The notes under the pieces are model-generated. The model worked only from the letters and a program-made list of their open reading frames with translations, did not search any database and was not told the origin of the DNA. From contig NZ_CALIMY010000026.1 of assembly GCF_938045205.1 (NCBI RefSeq), forward strand, positions 1 through 41,716: 41,716 nucleotides of DNA, written 5' to 3'. The position numbers and the translations under genes were made by a program. This stretch comes from an uncultured Campylobacter sp. (GTDB lineage Bacteria; Campylobacterota; Campylobacteria; Campylobacterales; Campylobacteraceae). Shown here piece after piece: positions 7,693 to 15,260 of the stretch (the stretch's first letter is position 1; each line of letters opens with the position of its first letter).

Positions 7693-8775
7693 ATGGAAGA
7701 AGTTCAAAGAAATTTAGTAGATATCGAAACCCTACTAAAAACCGTCGTTTTTAACAAAGCGAGCGACCTCCACTTAGTTTCGCGCTCGGCGCCTCAAATA
7801 CGTATCGACGGAACATTGCGCCCACTTGCCATGGATCCGCTTAAGGGCACGGATATCGAGTATATCTGCTACGCGCTCATTACCGATGCTCAAAAAAGTG
7901 CGCTCGAGGAAAATAAAGAGCTTGACTTTGCGATCGAGCTTCCTAATATCGGGCGCTTCCGTGGTAACTACTACTACACTATGAACGGTGATTTGGCTGC
8001 TGCATTTCGTATTATTCCTATCGATATTCCTAGTCTGGACGATTTAAAAGCCCCTACGATTTTTAAAGAGGTAGTTAAGCACGAAAAAGGTATGATTTTG
8101 GTTACCGGACCTACCGGTAGTGGTAAATCAACTACTCTTGCCGCGATGCTAAACGAGATCAACGAAAAAGAGCGCAAGCACATCATCACCGTTGAAGATC
8201 CGGTCGAGTTCGTCCATACCAATAAAAAAGCGCTTTTCTCTCACAGAAATATCGGCACCGATACCCATTCCTACGCTAATGCGTTAAAATTTGCCTTGCG
8301 TGAGGACCCGGACATTATCCTCGTGGGCGAGATGCGTGATAGAGAGACTATCTCGATCGCCATTACCGCGGCTGAGACCGGTCACTTGGTATTTGGTACG
8401 CTACACACCAACTCCGCGATGCAAACGATCAACCGTATTATCGATAGCTTTGATGGTGGCGAGCAGCTCCAAGTACGAAATATGCTCTCCGTGTCACTTA
8501 CCGCGGTCATTTCGCAATCACTTTTGCCGAAGCTTGGCGGTGGACGTATCGCGATCCATGAAATTTTGCTCAATAACAATGCCGTAGCGAATCTAATCCG
8601 CGAAAACAAGGTGCATCAGATTTACTCTCAAATGCAGCTAAATCAGCAATCTACCGGTATGATAACTCAAACTCAAGCGATGGTTAAAGCGATCCGTGCA
8701 AATCAAATTTCAAAAGACACGGCATTTAGGTATTCGACTAACCTACAAGAGCTAATAGGCGTGGTGGGTGCTTGA
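7693..8775 (+). CDS. pilT: PilT-type retraction ATPase (type IV pilus/type II secretion ATPase family)
   Basis: PilT hexamers depolymerise type IV pili and power twitching. The N-terminal PAS-like domain carries ASDLHLVSRSAPQIRIDG (about 18-36). The RecA-like domain has Walker A GPTGSGKS (139-146), the Asp box ITVEDPVEF, Walker B DPDIILVGEMRD and the His box TGHLVFGTLHTN. The C-terminal part shows the PilT pattern NRIIDSFDGGEQLQVRNMLS. Length (360) is normal and all catalytic residues are present. No other pilus gene occurs nearby. It sits between gatC and cvpA, whereas C. jejuni has these two genes adjacent. With no pilins or assembly ATPase in view, its pilus role is inferred from family only. 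Confidence 0.93.
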   Translation: MEEVQRNLVDIETLLKTVVFNKASDLHLVSRSAPQIRIDGTLRPLAMDPLKGTDIEYICYALITDAQKSALEENKELDFAIELPNIGRFRGNYYYTMNGDLAAAFRIIPIDIPSLDDLKAPTIFKEVVKHEKGMILVTGPTGSGKSTTLAAMLNEINEKERKHIITVEDPVEFVHTNKKALFSHRNIGTDTHSYANALKFALREDPDIILVGEMRDRETISIAITAAETGHLVFGTLHTNSAMQTINRIIDSFDGGEQLQVRNMLSVSLTAVISQSLLPKLGGGRIAIHEILLNNNAVANLIRENKVHQIYSQMQLNQQSTGMITQTQAMVKAIRANQISKDTAFRYSTNLQELIGVVGA

Positions 8776-9452
8776 TGGAAGGTATTAATTGGTTCGACGT
8801 CGGCTGTTTAGTACTCGTAGTGCTCTTCGGATTGCGCGGCATCACTAATGGCATTGTAAAAGAAATTTTTGGAATTTTGGGTCTCATCGGCGGTCTTTTT
8901 GCCGCGATGCGTTATAAAACTATGGCGGGCGAGTGGATTGCAGCAAAAATTCCAGCTTTACAGAATGCAAACGGCGTGCTTTCAGGCGATACGACGCAGG
9001 TTCTCATCGGCTTTATCGCTGTGCTTTTTGGCGTATGGATCTCGTGTCTGATTATAGGCGAAATCATTTCAAAATTCTTTAAATGGAGCGGACTCGGATT
9101 TGTCGATAAGATCGGCGGCTTTGTGTTTAGCGTAAGTAAAATTTTCTTGATTTTTGCCGTTATTGTTACGCTTGCAAGCGGTCCTATGTCGATGAACGAA
9201 CAGACCAAAAAGTATTTTGAAAGCAGCAAAACTGCGCCGATTTTTTTAAAAATAGGAAACTGGATTTTAAATCTCAAAGACGATCCGAAGATCAAACAAA
9301 GCTTAGATTCTATCGGTTCTAAGATGGATGATAAACTCTTAAAAGATCAAAATTCTACCGCCCGTATGAACTCGGATCAAAATCAAAGCACTGAACCTAG
9401 CGATTTTAACGCCAGTTCAGAAGTAAATTCTACAGAAAGGACAAAATTATGA
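8775..9452 (+). CDS. CvpA family membrane protein
   Basis: CvpA-family proteins are small inner-membrane proteins needed for colicin V production in E. coli and linked to envelope stress tolerance elsewhere; the molecular role is unknown. The first ~130 residues hold four hydrophobic spans (about 7-24, 28-42, 66-92, 112-130) with the family pattern WFDVGCLVLVVLFGLRGITNGIVKEIFG at the start. The last ~95 residues are hydrophilic, rich in Ser, Asp and Asn, and probably disordered. I use ATG 8775, which overlaps the pilT TGA by one base; a TTG at 8772 is also possible. It overlaps fur by four bases. It matches C. jejuni Cj0399 in position. Confidence 0.9.
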   Translation: MEGINWFDVGCLVLVVLFGLRGITNGIVKEIFGILGLIGGLFAAMRYKTMAGEWIAAKIPALQNANGVLSGDTTQVLIGFIAVLFGVWISCLIIGEIISKFFKWSGLGFVDKIGGFVFSVSKIFLIFAVIVTLASGPMSMNEQTKKYFESSKTAPIFLKIGNWILNLKDDPKIKQSLDSIGSKMDDKLLKDQNSTARMNSDQNQSTEPSDFNASSEVNSTERTKL

Positions 9453-9916
9453 ATGCAAAAATCGAAAATTTAGAGTTTGACGCTCTAATTGTTGAGTTTA
9501 AAAAGGCACTTGCCGCTAGCGGTCTAAAATATACCAAGCAGCGCGAGGTTTTGCTCCGCACGCTTTATAACAACAACAAACACTTCACGCCTGAGGCGCT
9601 TCACAACGAGATCAAAGCGAAATTTCCGGAGCTAAACGTAGGCATAGCGACGGTGTATCGCACCTTAAATTTACTAGAGGATTCAGGCATGGCTACGTCG
9701 ATCTCATTTGGCGCGCAGGGCAAGAAATTTGAGCTTGCCAACAAGCCTCACCACGACCATCTAATCTGCAAAAGCTGCAATAAGATCATAGAATTTCAAG
9801 ACGCCACTATTGAGCGAAAACAGCTTGCCGTCGCCAAAGAGCACGGATTTACGCTTACGGGGCACATGATGCAGCTGTATGGAATTTGCCCTGAATGCGC
9901 GGCAAAAAGGAAGTAG
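9449..9916 (+). CDS. fur: Ferric uptake regulator Fur
   Basis: Fur is a dimeric Fe(II)-responsive DNA-binding protein that represses iron uptake genes and, in Campylobacter, also acts in its apo form. The N-terminal winged helix is clear (YTKQREVLLRTLY; LNVGIATVYRTLNLLEDSG as recognition helix). The dimerisation domain carries the metal-site signature KPHHDHLICKSCNKIIEFQD and a second Cys pair (CPEC) near the C-terminus for structural zinc. Length 155 is typical. AGGACA precedes the ATG, which overlaps cvpA by four bases; lysS starts one base after the stop. Expression probably depends on upstream promoters, as known for C. jejuni fur. Confidence 0.96.
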   Translation: MNAKIENLEFDALIVEFKKALAASGLKYTKQREVLLRTLYNNNKHFTPEALHNEIKAKFPELNVGIATVYRTLNLLEDSGMATSISFGAQGKKFELANKPHHDHLICKSCNKIIEFQDATIERKQLAVAKEHGFTLTGHMMQLYGICPECAAKRK

Positions 9917-9917
9917 A

Positions 9918-11411
9918 TTGTTTGATAGCCAGTTAGAAATCCAAAGGATAGACAAGGCGTCGGAACTTCGGAATTTGGGGGCTAATCCCTATCCGCACTT
10001 TCTAAAAAAAGATATGAGCATAGCCGAGTTTAAAGAAAAATTTGGCTTCATAAAAGATACCGAGGATAAAAAAGCGAGCGAGGAGGTAAGCCTTGCCGGA
10101 AGGTTAAAGCTAAAGCGCGTTGCGGGCAAATCCACCTTTGCAAACATAGAAGATCAAAGCGGCAATATTCAAATTTATTACTCGCGCGACAGCATAGGCG
10201 AGGAGGATTACGCTAAATTTAAGAAAAATCTTGAAGTGGGCGATATAATTTTGGTGCGCGGATATGCTTTCGTCACCCAGACGGGCGAGTTTTCGATCCA
10301 TGCTAGCAAAATAACGCTTGCATCCAAAGCGATCTGCCCGCTTCCGGAGAAATTTCACGGCCTAACCGACATCGAGATGCGCTACCGCCAAAGATACCTC
10401 GATATGATAATGAACCCAGAGATCCGCGAGGATTTTATTAAGCGCTCGATTATCGTTAGCGAGATCCGCAGCTTTTTTGAAAAGCACGGATTTTTGGAAG
10501 TCGAAACGCCGATGATGCACCCTATCGCGGGCGGCGCGAATGCTAAGCCTTTTATCACTCACCACAATGCCCTAGACGTCGATCGCTACCTGCGTATCGC
10601 GCCGGAGCTCTATCTTAAGCGCCTCGTCGTAGGCGGCATGGAGGCGGTCTTTGAGATCAACCGAAACTTCCGCAACGAAGGTATGGATCTGACGCACAAT
10701 CCGGAATTTACTAGCATAGAATTTTACTGGGCGTGGCATGATTATAACGACGCGATGAACCTAACCGAGGAGCTATTTAAAGCGCTATTTAAGAGGCTCG
10801 GGCTAGGCGAAATTTTAACCTACGATGAGCGCGAGATCGATTTTTCAAAGCCTTTTGCGCGCATAAAGTATCTCGACGCGCTTACGCAGATAGGCGGCAT
10901 CGAGCCGCAGATCGTAAATGATCGCGAAAAGATCATCGCCAAACTCAAAGCCGATAAATTTGAAGTCAATGAAAAGCTAAATCTAGGCCACTTGCAGAGC
11001 GAACTTTTTGATAATTACGTAGAAGCTAAGCTCATAGATCCGACCTTCATCGTGGATTTTCCGATCTCGATCAGCCCACTTTCGCGCAGAAGCGACGAAA
11101 ATCCGCAGATAGCCGAGAGATTTGAGCTTTACATCGCAGGTAAAGAGCTAGCCAACGCCTTTAACGAGCTGAACGATCCGCTCGATCAATACGCCAGATT
11201 TAAGGCGCAAATCGATGCCAAAAATGCAGGCGACGACGAGGCTCACGAGATGGATGAGGATTACGTCCGCGCGCTTAGCTACGCGATGCCGCCGACTACC
11301 GGCTGGGGGCTTGGAATCGATCGCTTGGCGATGATTTTGCTGAATAAAAAATCAATTCGCGACGTGATTTTGTTCCCTGCGATGAGGCCGCTAAATTTAG
11401 AGAAGGAGTGA
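9918..11411 (+). CDS. lysS: Lysyl-tRNA synthetase, class II
   Basis: LysS charges tRNA(Lys) with lysine. It has an N-terminal OB-fold anticodon-binding domain (about residues 45-140) and a class II catalytic core with motif 1 (FLEVETPMMHPIAGGANAKPF), motif 2 (FRNEGMDLTHNPEFTSIEFY) and motif 3 (GWGLGIDRLAMIL). I place the start at TTG 9918, one base after the fur stop: AGGAAG lies four bases upstream, and the resulting MFDSQLEIQRIDKA matches the known N-terminus of Campylobacter LysS. An upstream in-frame ATG at 9879 lies inside fur and would add 13 unrelated residues. The length becomes 497, normal for the family. Confidence 0.96.
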   Translation: MFDSQLEIQRIDKASELRNLGANPYPHFLKKDMSIAEFKEKFGFIKDTEDKKASEEVSLAGRLKLKRVAGKSTFANIEDQSGNIQIYYSRDSIGEEDYAKFKKNLEVGDIILVRGYAFVTQTGEFSIHASKITLASKAICPLPEKFHGLTDIEMRYRQRYLDMIMNPEIREDFIKRSIIVSEIRSFFEKHGFLEVETPMMHPIAGGANAKPFITHHNALDVDRYLRIAPELYLKRLVVGGMEAVFEINRNFRNEGMDLTHNPEFTSIEFYWAWHDYNDAMNLTEELFKALFKRLGLGEILTYDEREIDFSKPFARIKYLDALTQIGGIEPQIVNDREKIIAKLKADKFEVNEKLNLGHLQSELFDNYVEAKLIDPTFIVDFPISISPLSRRSDENPQIAERFELYIAGKELANAFNELNDPLDQYARFKAQIDAKNAGDDEAHEMDEDYVRALSYAMPPTTGWGLGIDRLAMILLNKKSIRDVILFPAMRPLNLEKE

Positions 11412-11413
11412 AC

Positions 11414-12661
11414 GTGTCAAATTTAGAAAAATTCGATAATGAAATTTTTAGTTTAACCAACAAAGAGCTTGCCCGCCAGTGCGATTATTTGGAGATGATC
11501 GCGAGCGAAAATTTTACCTATCCCGAGGTGATGGAGGCGATGGGCTCGGTGCTAACGAACAAATACGCCGAGGGCTACCCCGGCAAGCGCTACTACGGCG
11601 GCTGCGAGTTCGTAGACGAGATCGAGCAGATCGCGATCGACCGCTGCAAAAAGCTCTTCGGCTGTGAGTTTGCAAACGTCCAGCCAAACAGCGGCAGCCA
11701 AGCCAACCAAGGCGTCTATGCCGCATTTTTGAAACCTGGCGATAAAATTTTAGGCATGGCGCTTAGCCACGGCGGACATTTGACGCACGGCGCAAAGGTT
11801 TCAAGCAGCGGAAAGATGTATGAGAGCTTCGAATACGGCGTGGAGCTCGATGGCTGCATAAACTATGATAAGGTGCTTGAGATCGCTCAGATCGTAAAGC
11901 CGAAGATGATCGTTTGCGGTGCGAGCGCCTATACGCGCGAGATAGATTTTGCTAAATTTAGACAGATCGCTGATAGCGTGGGCGCGTTTCTTTTCGCCGA
12001 CGTAGCGCATGTCGCAGGGCTAGTCGTCGCAGGAGAGCATACTAATCCGTTCCCGCACTGCCACGTCGTAAGCTCAACTACGCACAAGACGCTTCGCGGT
12101 CCGCGCGGCGGCATCATAATGACCAACGACGAGGAATTTGCTAAAAAGATCAACTCGGCGATCTTTCCGGGTATCCAAGGCGGTCCGTTAATGCACGTCA
12201 TCGCCGCAAAGGCGGTGGGCTTTAAACACAATCTAAGCCCCGAGTGGAAGGTCTATGCCAAGCAGGTCAAGGCAAACGCTAGAGTTTTGGGCGAGACGCT
12301 GGTTAAGCGCGGCTTTGATCTTGTTAGTGGCGGCACCGATAACCATCTGATTTTAATGAGCTTTTTAAATAGAGATTTTAGCGGCAAGGACGCTAGCGCC
12401 GCACTTGAAAACGCAGGTATTACGACGAACAAAAATACCGTGCCGGGCGAGACGCGCAGCCCATTCGTCACCAGCGGTATCCGCGTCGGCAGCCCCGCAC
12501 TTACGGCACGCGGAATGAAGGAGAAAGAATTTGAGTTTATCGGAAATAAAATCGCCGACGTGCTAAGCGATATCTCAAATTCTAAGCTTCAGGCGCAGGT
12601 TAAAGAGGAAGTGCGGGATTTGGCGCACCGTTTTATCATCTACGACCGCGCGATGTATTAA
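11414..12661 (+). CDS. glyA: Serine hydroxymethyltransferase
   Basis: GlyA interconverts serine and glycine using tetrahydrofolate and PLP, feeding one-carbon units to purine, thymidylate and methionine synthesis. The whole sequence follows the family closely: EMIASENF, GYPGKRYYGGCEFVDEIE, NVQPNSGSQANQG, LSHGGHLTHGAKVSSSG, the PLP-lysine motif SSTTHKTLRGPRGG, and RIGSPALTARG-like RVGSPALTARGM. I choose GTG 11414 because AGGAG at 11404-11408 is five bases upstream and the N-terminus MSNLEKFDNEIF fits the family. A GTG at 11408 inside the lysS stop region is less likely. It is the last gene before a strong palindrome. Confidence 0.96.
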   Translation: MSNLEKFDNEIFSLTNKELARQCDYLEMIASENFTYPEVMEAMGSVLTNKYAEGYPGKRYYGGCEFVDEIEQIAIDRCKKLFGCEFANVQPNSGSQANQGVYAAFLKPGDKILGMALSHGGHLTHGAKVSSSGKMYESFEYGVELDGCINYDKVLEIAQIVKPKMIVCGASAYTREIDFAKFRQIADSVGAFLFADVAHVAGLVVAGEHTNPFPHCHVVSSTTHKTLRGPRGGIIMTNDEEFAKKINSAIFPGIQGGPLMHVIAAKAVGFKHNLSPEWKVYAKQVKANARVLGETLVKRGFDLVSGGTDNHLILMSFLNRDFSGKDASAALENAGITTNKNTVPGETRSPFVTSGIRVGSPALTARGMKEKEFEFIGNKIADVLSDISNSKLQAQVKEEVRDLAHRFIIYDRAMY

Positions 12662-12669
12662 ATTTAATA

Positions 12670-12693
12670 AATTCGGGTAAGCTTACCCGAATT
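12670..12693. terminator. Perfect 24-base palindrome after glyA, probable terminator
   Basis: Positions 12670-12681 are the exact reverse complement of 12682-12693, with GGGTAA facing TTACCC around a central AAGCTT. The 3' side continues ATTATTTATT, a weak U-rich tail. It begins nine bases after the glyA stop and precedes the promoter of the SPOR gene, so it most likely ends the gatC-glyA transcript. Confidence 0.7.
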
Positions 12694-12717
12694 ATTTATT
12701 TCGTAAATTTTGCGTGG

Positions 12718-12723
12718 TAGAAT
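12718..12723 (+). promoter_or_regulatory. Candidate -10 for the SPOR protein-aroE pair
   Basis: TGG-TAGAAT lies 33 bases before the ATG at 12756 and downstream of the palindromic terminator, with a T-rich stretch upstream. AGGAGAGA follows as a strong ribosome binding site at the usual spacing. Confidence 0.4.
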
Positions 12724-12755
12724 TTACAAAGTAAATAATAATCTTAGGAGAGAGT

Positions 12756-13787
12756 ATGAACGACAAAAATTTCGATATGAGCAGCATAGACGACATAGTG
12801 ATCAATAGCGGCAATGTCGATAAGAACGCGAATTTAAAAAAGGGTCTTACCGTCGCAGCCGGCGTCGTAGTTTTATTCTTAATCATTTTAATCATAATGA
12901 AGGCTATTAATAAAGACGATATTGACACTAACGCAGGTCTTACTATGCCTAGTGAAGAAGAGCTTGCCAAAGCGGAGCAAAAGCCTGCCGTACAAGTTCA
13001 AAAACCTGAGCCTTCGCAGCCTGAGCCTGTAGAGGTGAAATCAGAACCCAATACAGCATCTGCAGCTCCAACCAAAGTAGAGATAAAAACCCAAGAGCCT
13101 AATTCCGAAAGTAAGGTTGTTGCAAGCGCTCAGTCTGAAGCACAGAAAGTAGAAATCCAAAAGCCCGAAATCAAAGAAGAGCCAAAAAAATCCGAAGTTA
13201 AAATAGAAAGTAAAAAGATTGAGCCTAAAGACGAAGCCAAAAAGTCTGAAAAAACGGACGTAAAAAAGTCCGAGCCTAAAAAAGAGTCTGCAAAAGACGA
13301 GGTAAAAAAAGAGCCTTCTAAAACCGAAATTAGAAAAGTCGAGCAAAAAGTAGAGCCTAAAAAAGAACCCGAAAAACAAGCAAAAGCAGAAGTTAAAAAA
13401 GAGTCTTCAAAAACGGAAGCTAAAAAGGAACATGTTAAAGCTGAGACCAAGAAAGAGCCCGCTAAGCCCGAGTCTAAAAAAGAAGCTAGCAAGCCAGAGT
13501 CTAAAAGTGAGAGCGTAAAGGCTGGCGTTGCAGCAAAGAGCACCAGCACCAGCGTGGCAAACGGCAGTTATGTGCAGGTTTTCGCATCCAATGCCTACGA
13601 TCCAAACGGGTCTGATACCAAAAAAATTACCAAAAAAGGCTATAATCCGATCGCTTTGCAAACTCACGTCGGCAGCAAGAGCGTGACTAAAATTTTAGTT
13701 GGACCTTTTGAGGGCGAGGCGCTACAAAAGGCACTTAGCGATATGCGCAGCATCAATAGCGGAGCGTATATCTACCGAGTGAAATAG
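12756..13787 (+). CDS. SPOR-domain membrane protein with a long Lys/Glu/Pro-rich linker
   Basis: The protein has a short cytoplasmic N-terminus, one membrane span (about 32-50), a ~210-residue linker made almost only of Lys, Glu, Pro, Ser, Ala and Val, and a C-terminal SPOR domain (about 268-343; NGSYVQVFASNAYD ... TKILVGPFEGEAL). SPOR domains bind denuded glycan strands of septal peptidoglycan, so a role at the division site is likely, as with FtsN or DamX-type proteins. The linker is built from loose repeats such as KKEPSK, KKESSK and KKEPAK and should be extended and variable. It corresponds in position to C. jejuni Cj0404. aroE begins in the last base of the stop codon. Confidence 0.88.
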   Translation: MNDKNFDMSSIDDIVINSGNVDKNANLKKGLTVAAGVVVLFLIILIIMKAINKDDIDTNAGLTMPSEEELAKAEQKPAVQVQKPEPSQPEPVEVKSEPNTASAAPTKVEIKTQEPNSESKVVASAQSEAQKVEIQKPEIKEEPKKSEVKIESKKIEPKDEAKKSEKTDVKKSEPKKESAKDEVKKEPSKTEIRKVEQKVEPKKEPEKQAKAEVKKESSKTEAKKEHVKAETKKEPAKPESKKEASKPESKSESVKAGVAAKSTSTSVANGSYVQVFASNAYDPNGSDTKKITKKGYNPIALQTHVGSKSVTKILVGPFEGEALQKALSDMRSINSGAYIYRVK

Positions 13788-14572
13788 TGGACAGATTCGC
13801 GGTTTTCGGCAACCCGATCGCCCACTCACTCTCGCCGCTACTTCATAATTACGCTATAAAATTTTTGAAGCTGGACGCCTACTACGGGCGGGTTTTGCTG
13901 CAGCGCGGCGAGGAGCTGCGAGCTAAATTTGAAACTTTAGGGCTTGCGGGTGCGAACATAACCGTGCCTTTTAAACTTGACGCATTTAAAGCATGCGACA
14001 TCCTAAGCGAGGCGGCGCAGAAGATAGGCTCGGTAAATACGCTGGTGCTAAAAGGCGGTGCGCTGCACGGCTTTAATACCGACGCGCAAGGCTTTTTCTG
14101 CGCTATCTTGGGCTTTGGTGAGATTCGCAATGCGCTTATTTTAGGTGCGGGCGGCACGACGCGAGCGATCGGCTACGCGCTAGGCGAAAACGGCGTGAAA
14201 TTTGACATCCTAAATCGCAGCGTAAAAGATTTTGACTTCGGCTGCGAGGAATTTTTTACCTATGAAAATTTCAGATCCAAAGACTACGATCTTATCGTCA
14301 ATGCCACTGGCGCGGGGCTAAAAGATGATGCGCTGCCTGCGCCCGAGGGGGTGATAGATGAAATTTTATCCCGCGCAAAATTTGCCTTTGACGCTATCTA
14401 CGGTAAGCAGACTCCGTTTTTGCAAGCCGCGCGCGCAAAAAATTTGCCTGCAAAAGACGGCAAGGAGATGCTGATAAATCAGGGCGCGCTTGCTTTCAAT
14501 CTCTTTTTCGGCGGCAAATTCGACTTAGCAGAGATTGTAGCGCTAATGAGCCGTGCTGCAAATTTACGCTAA
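13787..14572 (+). CDS. aroE: Shikimate 5-dehydrogenase
   Basis: AroE reduces 3-dehydroshikimate to shikimate with NADPH in aromatic amino acid synthesis. The shikimate-binding SLSPLLHN (15-22 region), the catalytic Lys in ANITVPFKLD, NTDAQGF with its conserved Asp, and the nucleotide-binding GAGGTTRAIGYAL are present, as is the C-terminal NQGALAFNLFFG. Length (261) is standard. The start is GTG sharing its first base with the TAG of the SPOR gene, so the two are translationally coupled. The adjacency of a septal SPOR protein and aroE is conserved in C. jejuni (Cj0404-Cj0405), with no obvious functional reason. Confidence 0.96.
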   Translation: MDRFAVFGNPIAHSLSPLLHNYAIKFLKLDAYYGRVLLQRGEELRAKFETLGLAGANITVPFKLDAFKACDILSEAAQKIGSVNTLVLKGGALHGFNTDAQGFFCAILGFGEIRNALILGAGGTTRAIGYALGENGVKFDILNRSVKDFDFGCEEFFTYENFRSKDYDLIVNATGAGLKDDALPAPEGVIDEILSRAKFAFDAIYGKQTPFLQAARAKNLPAKDGKEMLINQGALAFNLFFGGKFDLAEIVALMSRAANLR

Positions 14573-15051
14573 ATCGGCTCTTAGGCTTTTCAATTATCCG
14601 CCCAGTCTAATGAAATGCTTTAAATTTTGCGTCGAGTTAATTATACGTTCTTAAATTTTATATCGTGTAGCTTTGGGCGTTTGATTTTAAAATTCTTACG
14701 GTTTGCTTTCAGCTGAACCGTGTTAATTTGCCTGTAAAAAATTCTATTAAAAATCGCTACGAATTAGGCACAAAGATGCTTGGCAAAACCTCGCATATTT
14801 TTCTACTTGCTTCTTGATATGTTCTATTTTAAAATTTTACGACGAATCTAAACTAAAATTTTGTGCAGTTTAAGTAAAATGCGATCGGTTGCGAATTATG
14901 CGGTAGAGACTTTATTTAAGTGTGGTGGCGCAAAAACTCATTTATTAAAAAGATAAAATTGCTACCAAAATTTCAAAATTTAAAGCTAAATTTTAATTAA
15001 TTGTTATACAATAAAAAATATAAACTAATAATTGCTAAAGGTTAAAATTCG
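14573..15051. other. 480-base intergenic region upstream of the cytochrome bd operon
   Basis: No coding frame, RNA gene or strong terminator is recognised. The left 350 bases have mixed composition. The right ~110 bases become very AT-rich (AAATTTCAAAATTTAAAG and similar) and end with the promoter-like element at 15005. The length leaves room for regulators of the oxidase operon, but no defined operator is visible. Confidence 0.6.
15005..15012 (+). promoter_or_regulatory. Candidate promoter of the DUF4492-cydA-cydB operon
   Basis: TTGT-TATACAAT follows a long AT-rich stretch and lies 40 bases before the ATG at 15052. AAAGG at 15037-15041 serves as a ribosome binding site with somewhat long spacing. 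No -35 is evident. Confidence 0.45.
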
Positions 15052-15258
15052 ATGTTTTTCGGCAAAATTTTAAAATTTTACGCGCACGGATTTGCTTCGA
15101 TGAAGCTTGGCAAAACGCTGTGGGCGGTAATTTTGATCAAGCTATTTATAATTTTTGTGCTACTTAAATTTTTCATTTTCGACGAAAACTTGGATTCTAA
15201 ATTTGAAACCGATCAAGAAAAAATTGATTTCATTTATAAAAATTTGACTAAGGAGTAG
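15052..15258 (+). CDS. DUF4492 small membrane protein preceding cydA
   Basis: This 68-residue protein has an amphipathic basic N-terminus, one membrane span (about 24-44; LWAVILIKLFIIFVLLKFFIF) and a conserved acidic C-terminus DENLDSKFETDQEKIDFIYKNLTK, which is the DUF4492 signature. These proteins occur directly upstream of cydA in Bacteroidetes and Campylobacter. cydA starts two bases after its stop, so they are translated from one message. Function is unknown; a role as an accessory or assembly factor of the bd-type oxidase is suggested by location only. Confidence 0.88.
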   Translation: MFFGKILKFYAHGFASMKLGKTLWAVILIKLFIIFVLLKFFIFDENLDSKFETDQEKIDFIYKNLTKE

Positions 15259-15260
15259 GA

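Noticed and set aside
9879..9917. Upstream ATG extension of lysS
   Set aside because: It lies inside fur, adds 13 residues unlike any LysS, and TTG 9918 has a proper Shine-Dalgarno and family-like N-terminus.
13041..13667. Several long minus-strand frames opposite the SPOR gene
   Set aside because: They are by-products of the Lys/Glu-rich repeats, giving Phe/Leu/Ser-only proteins with no start signals.
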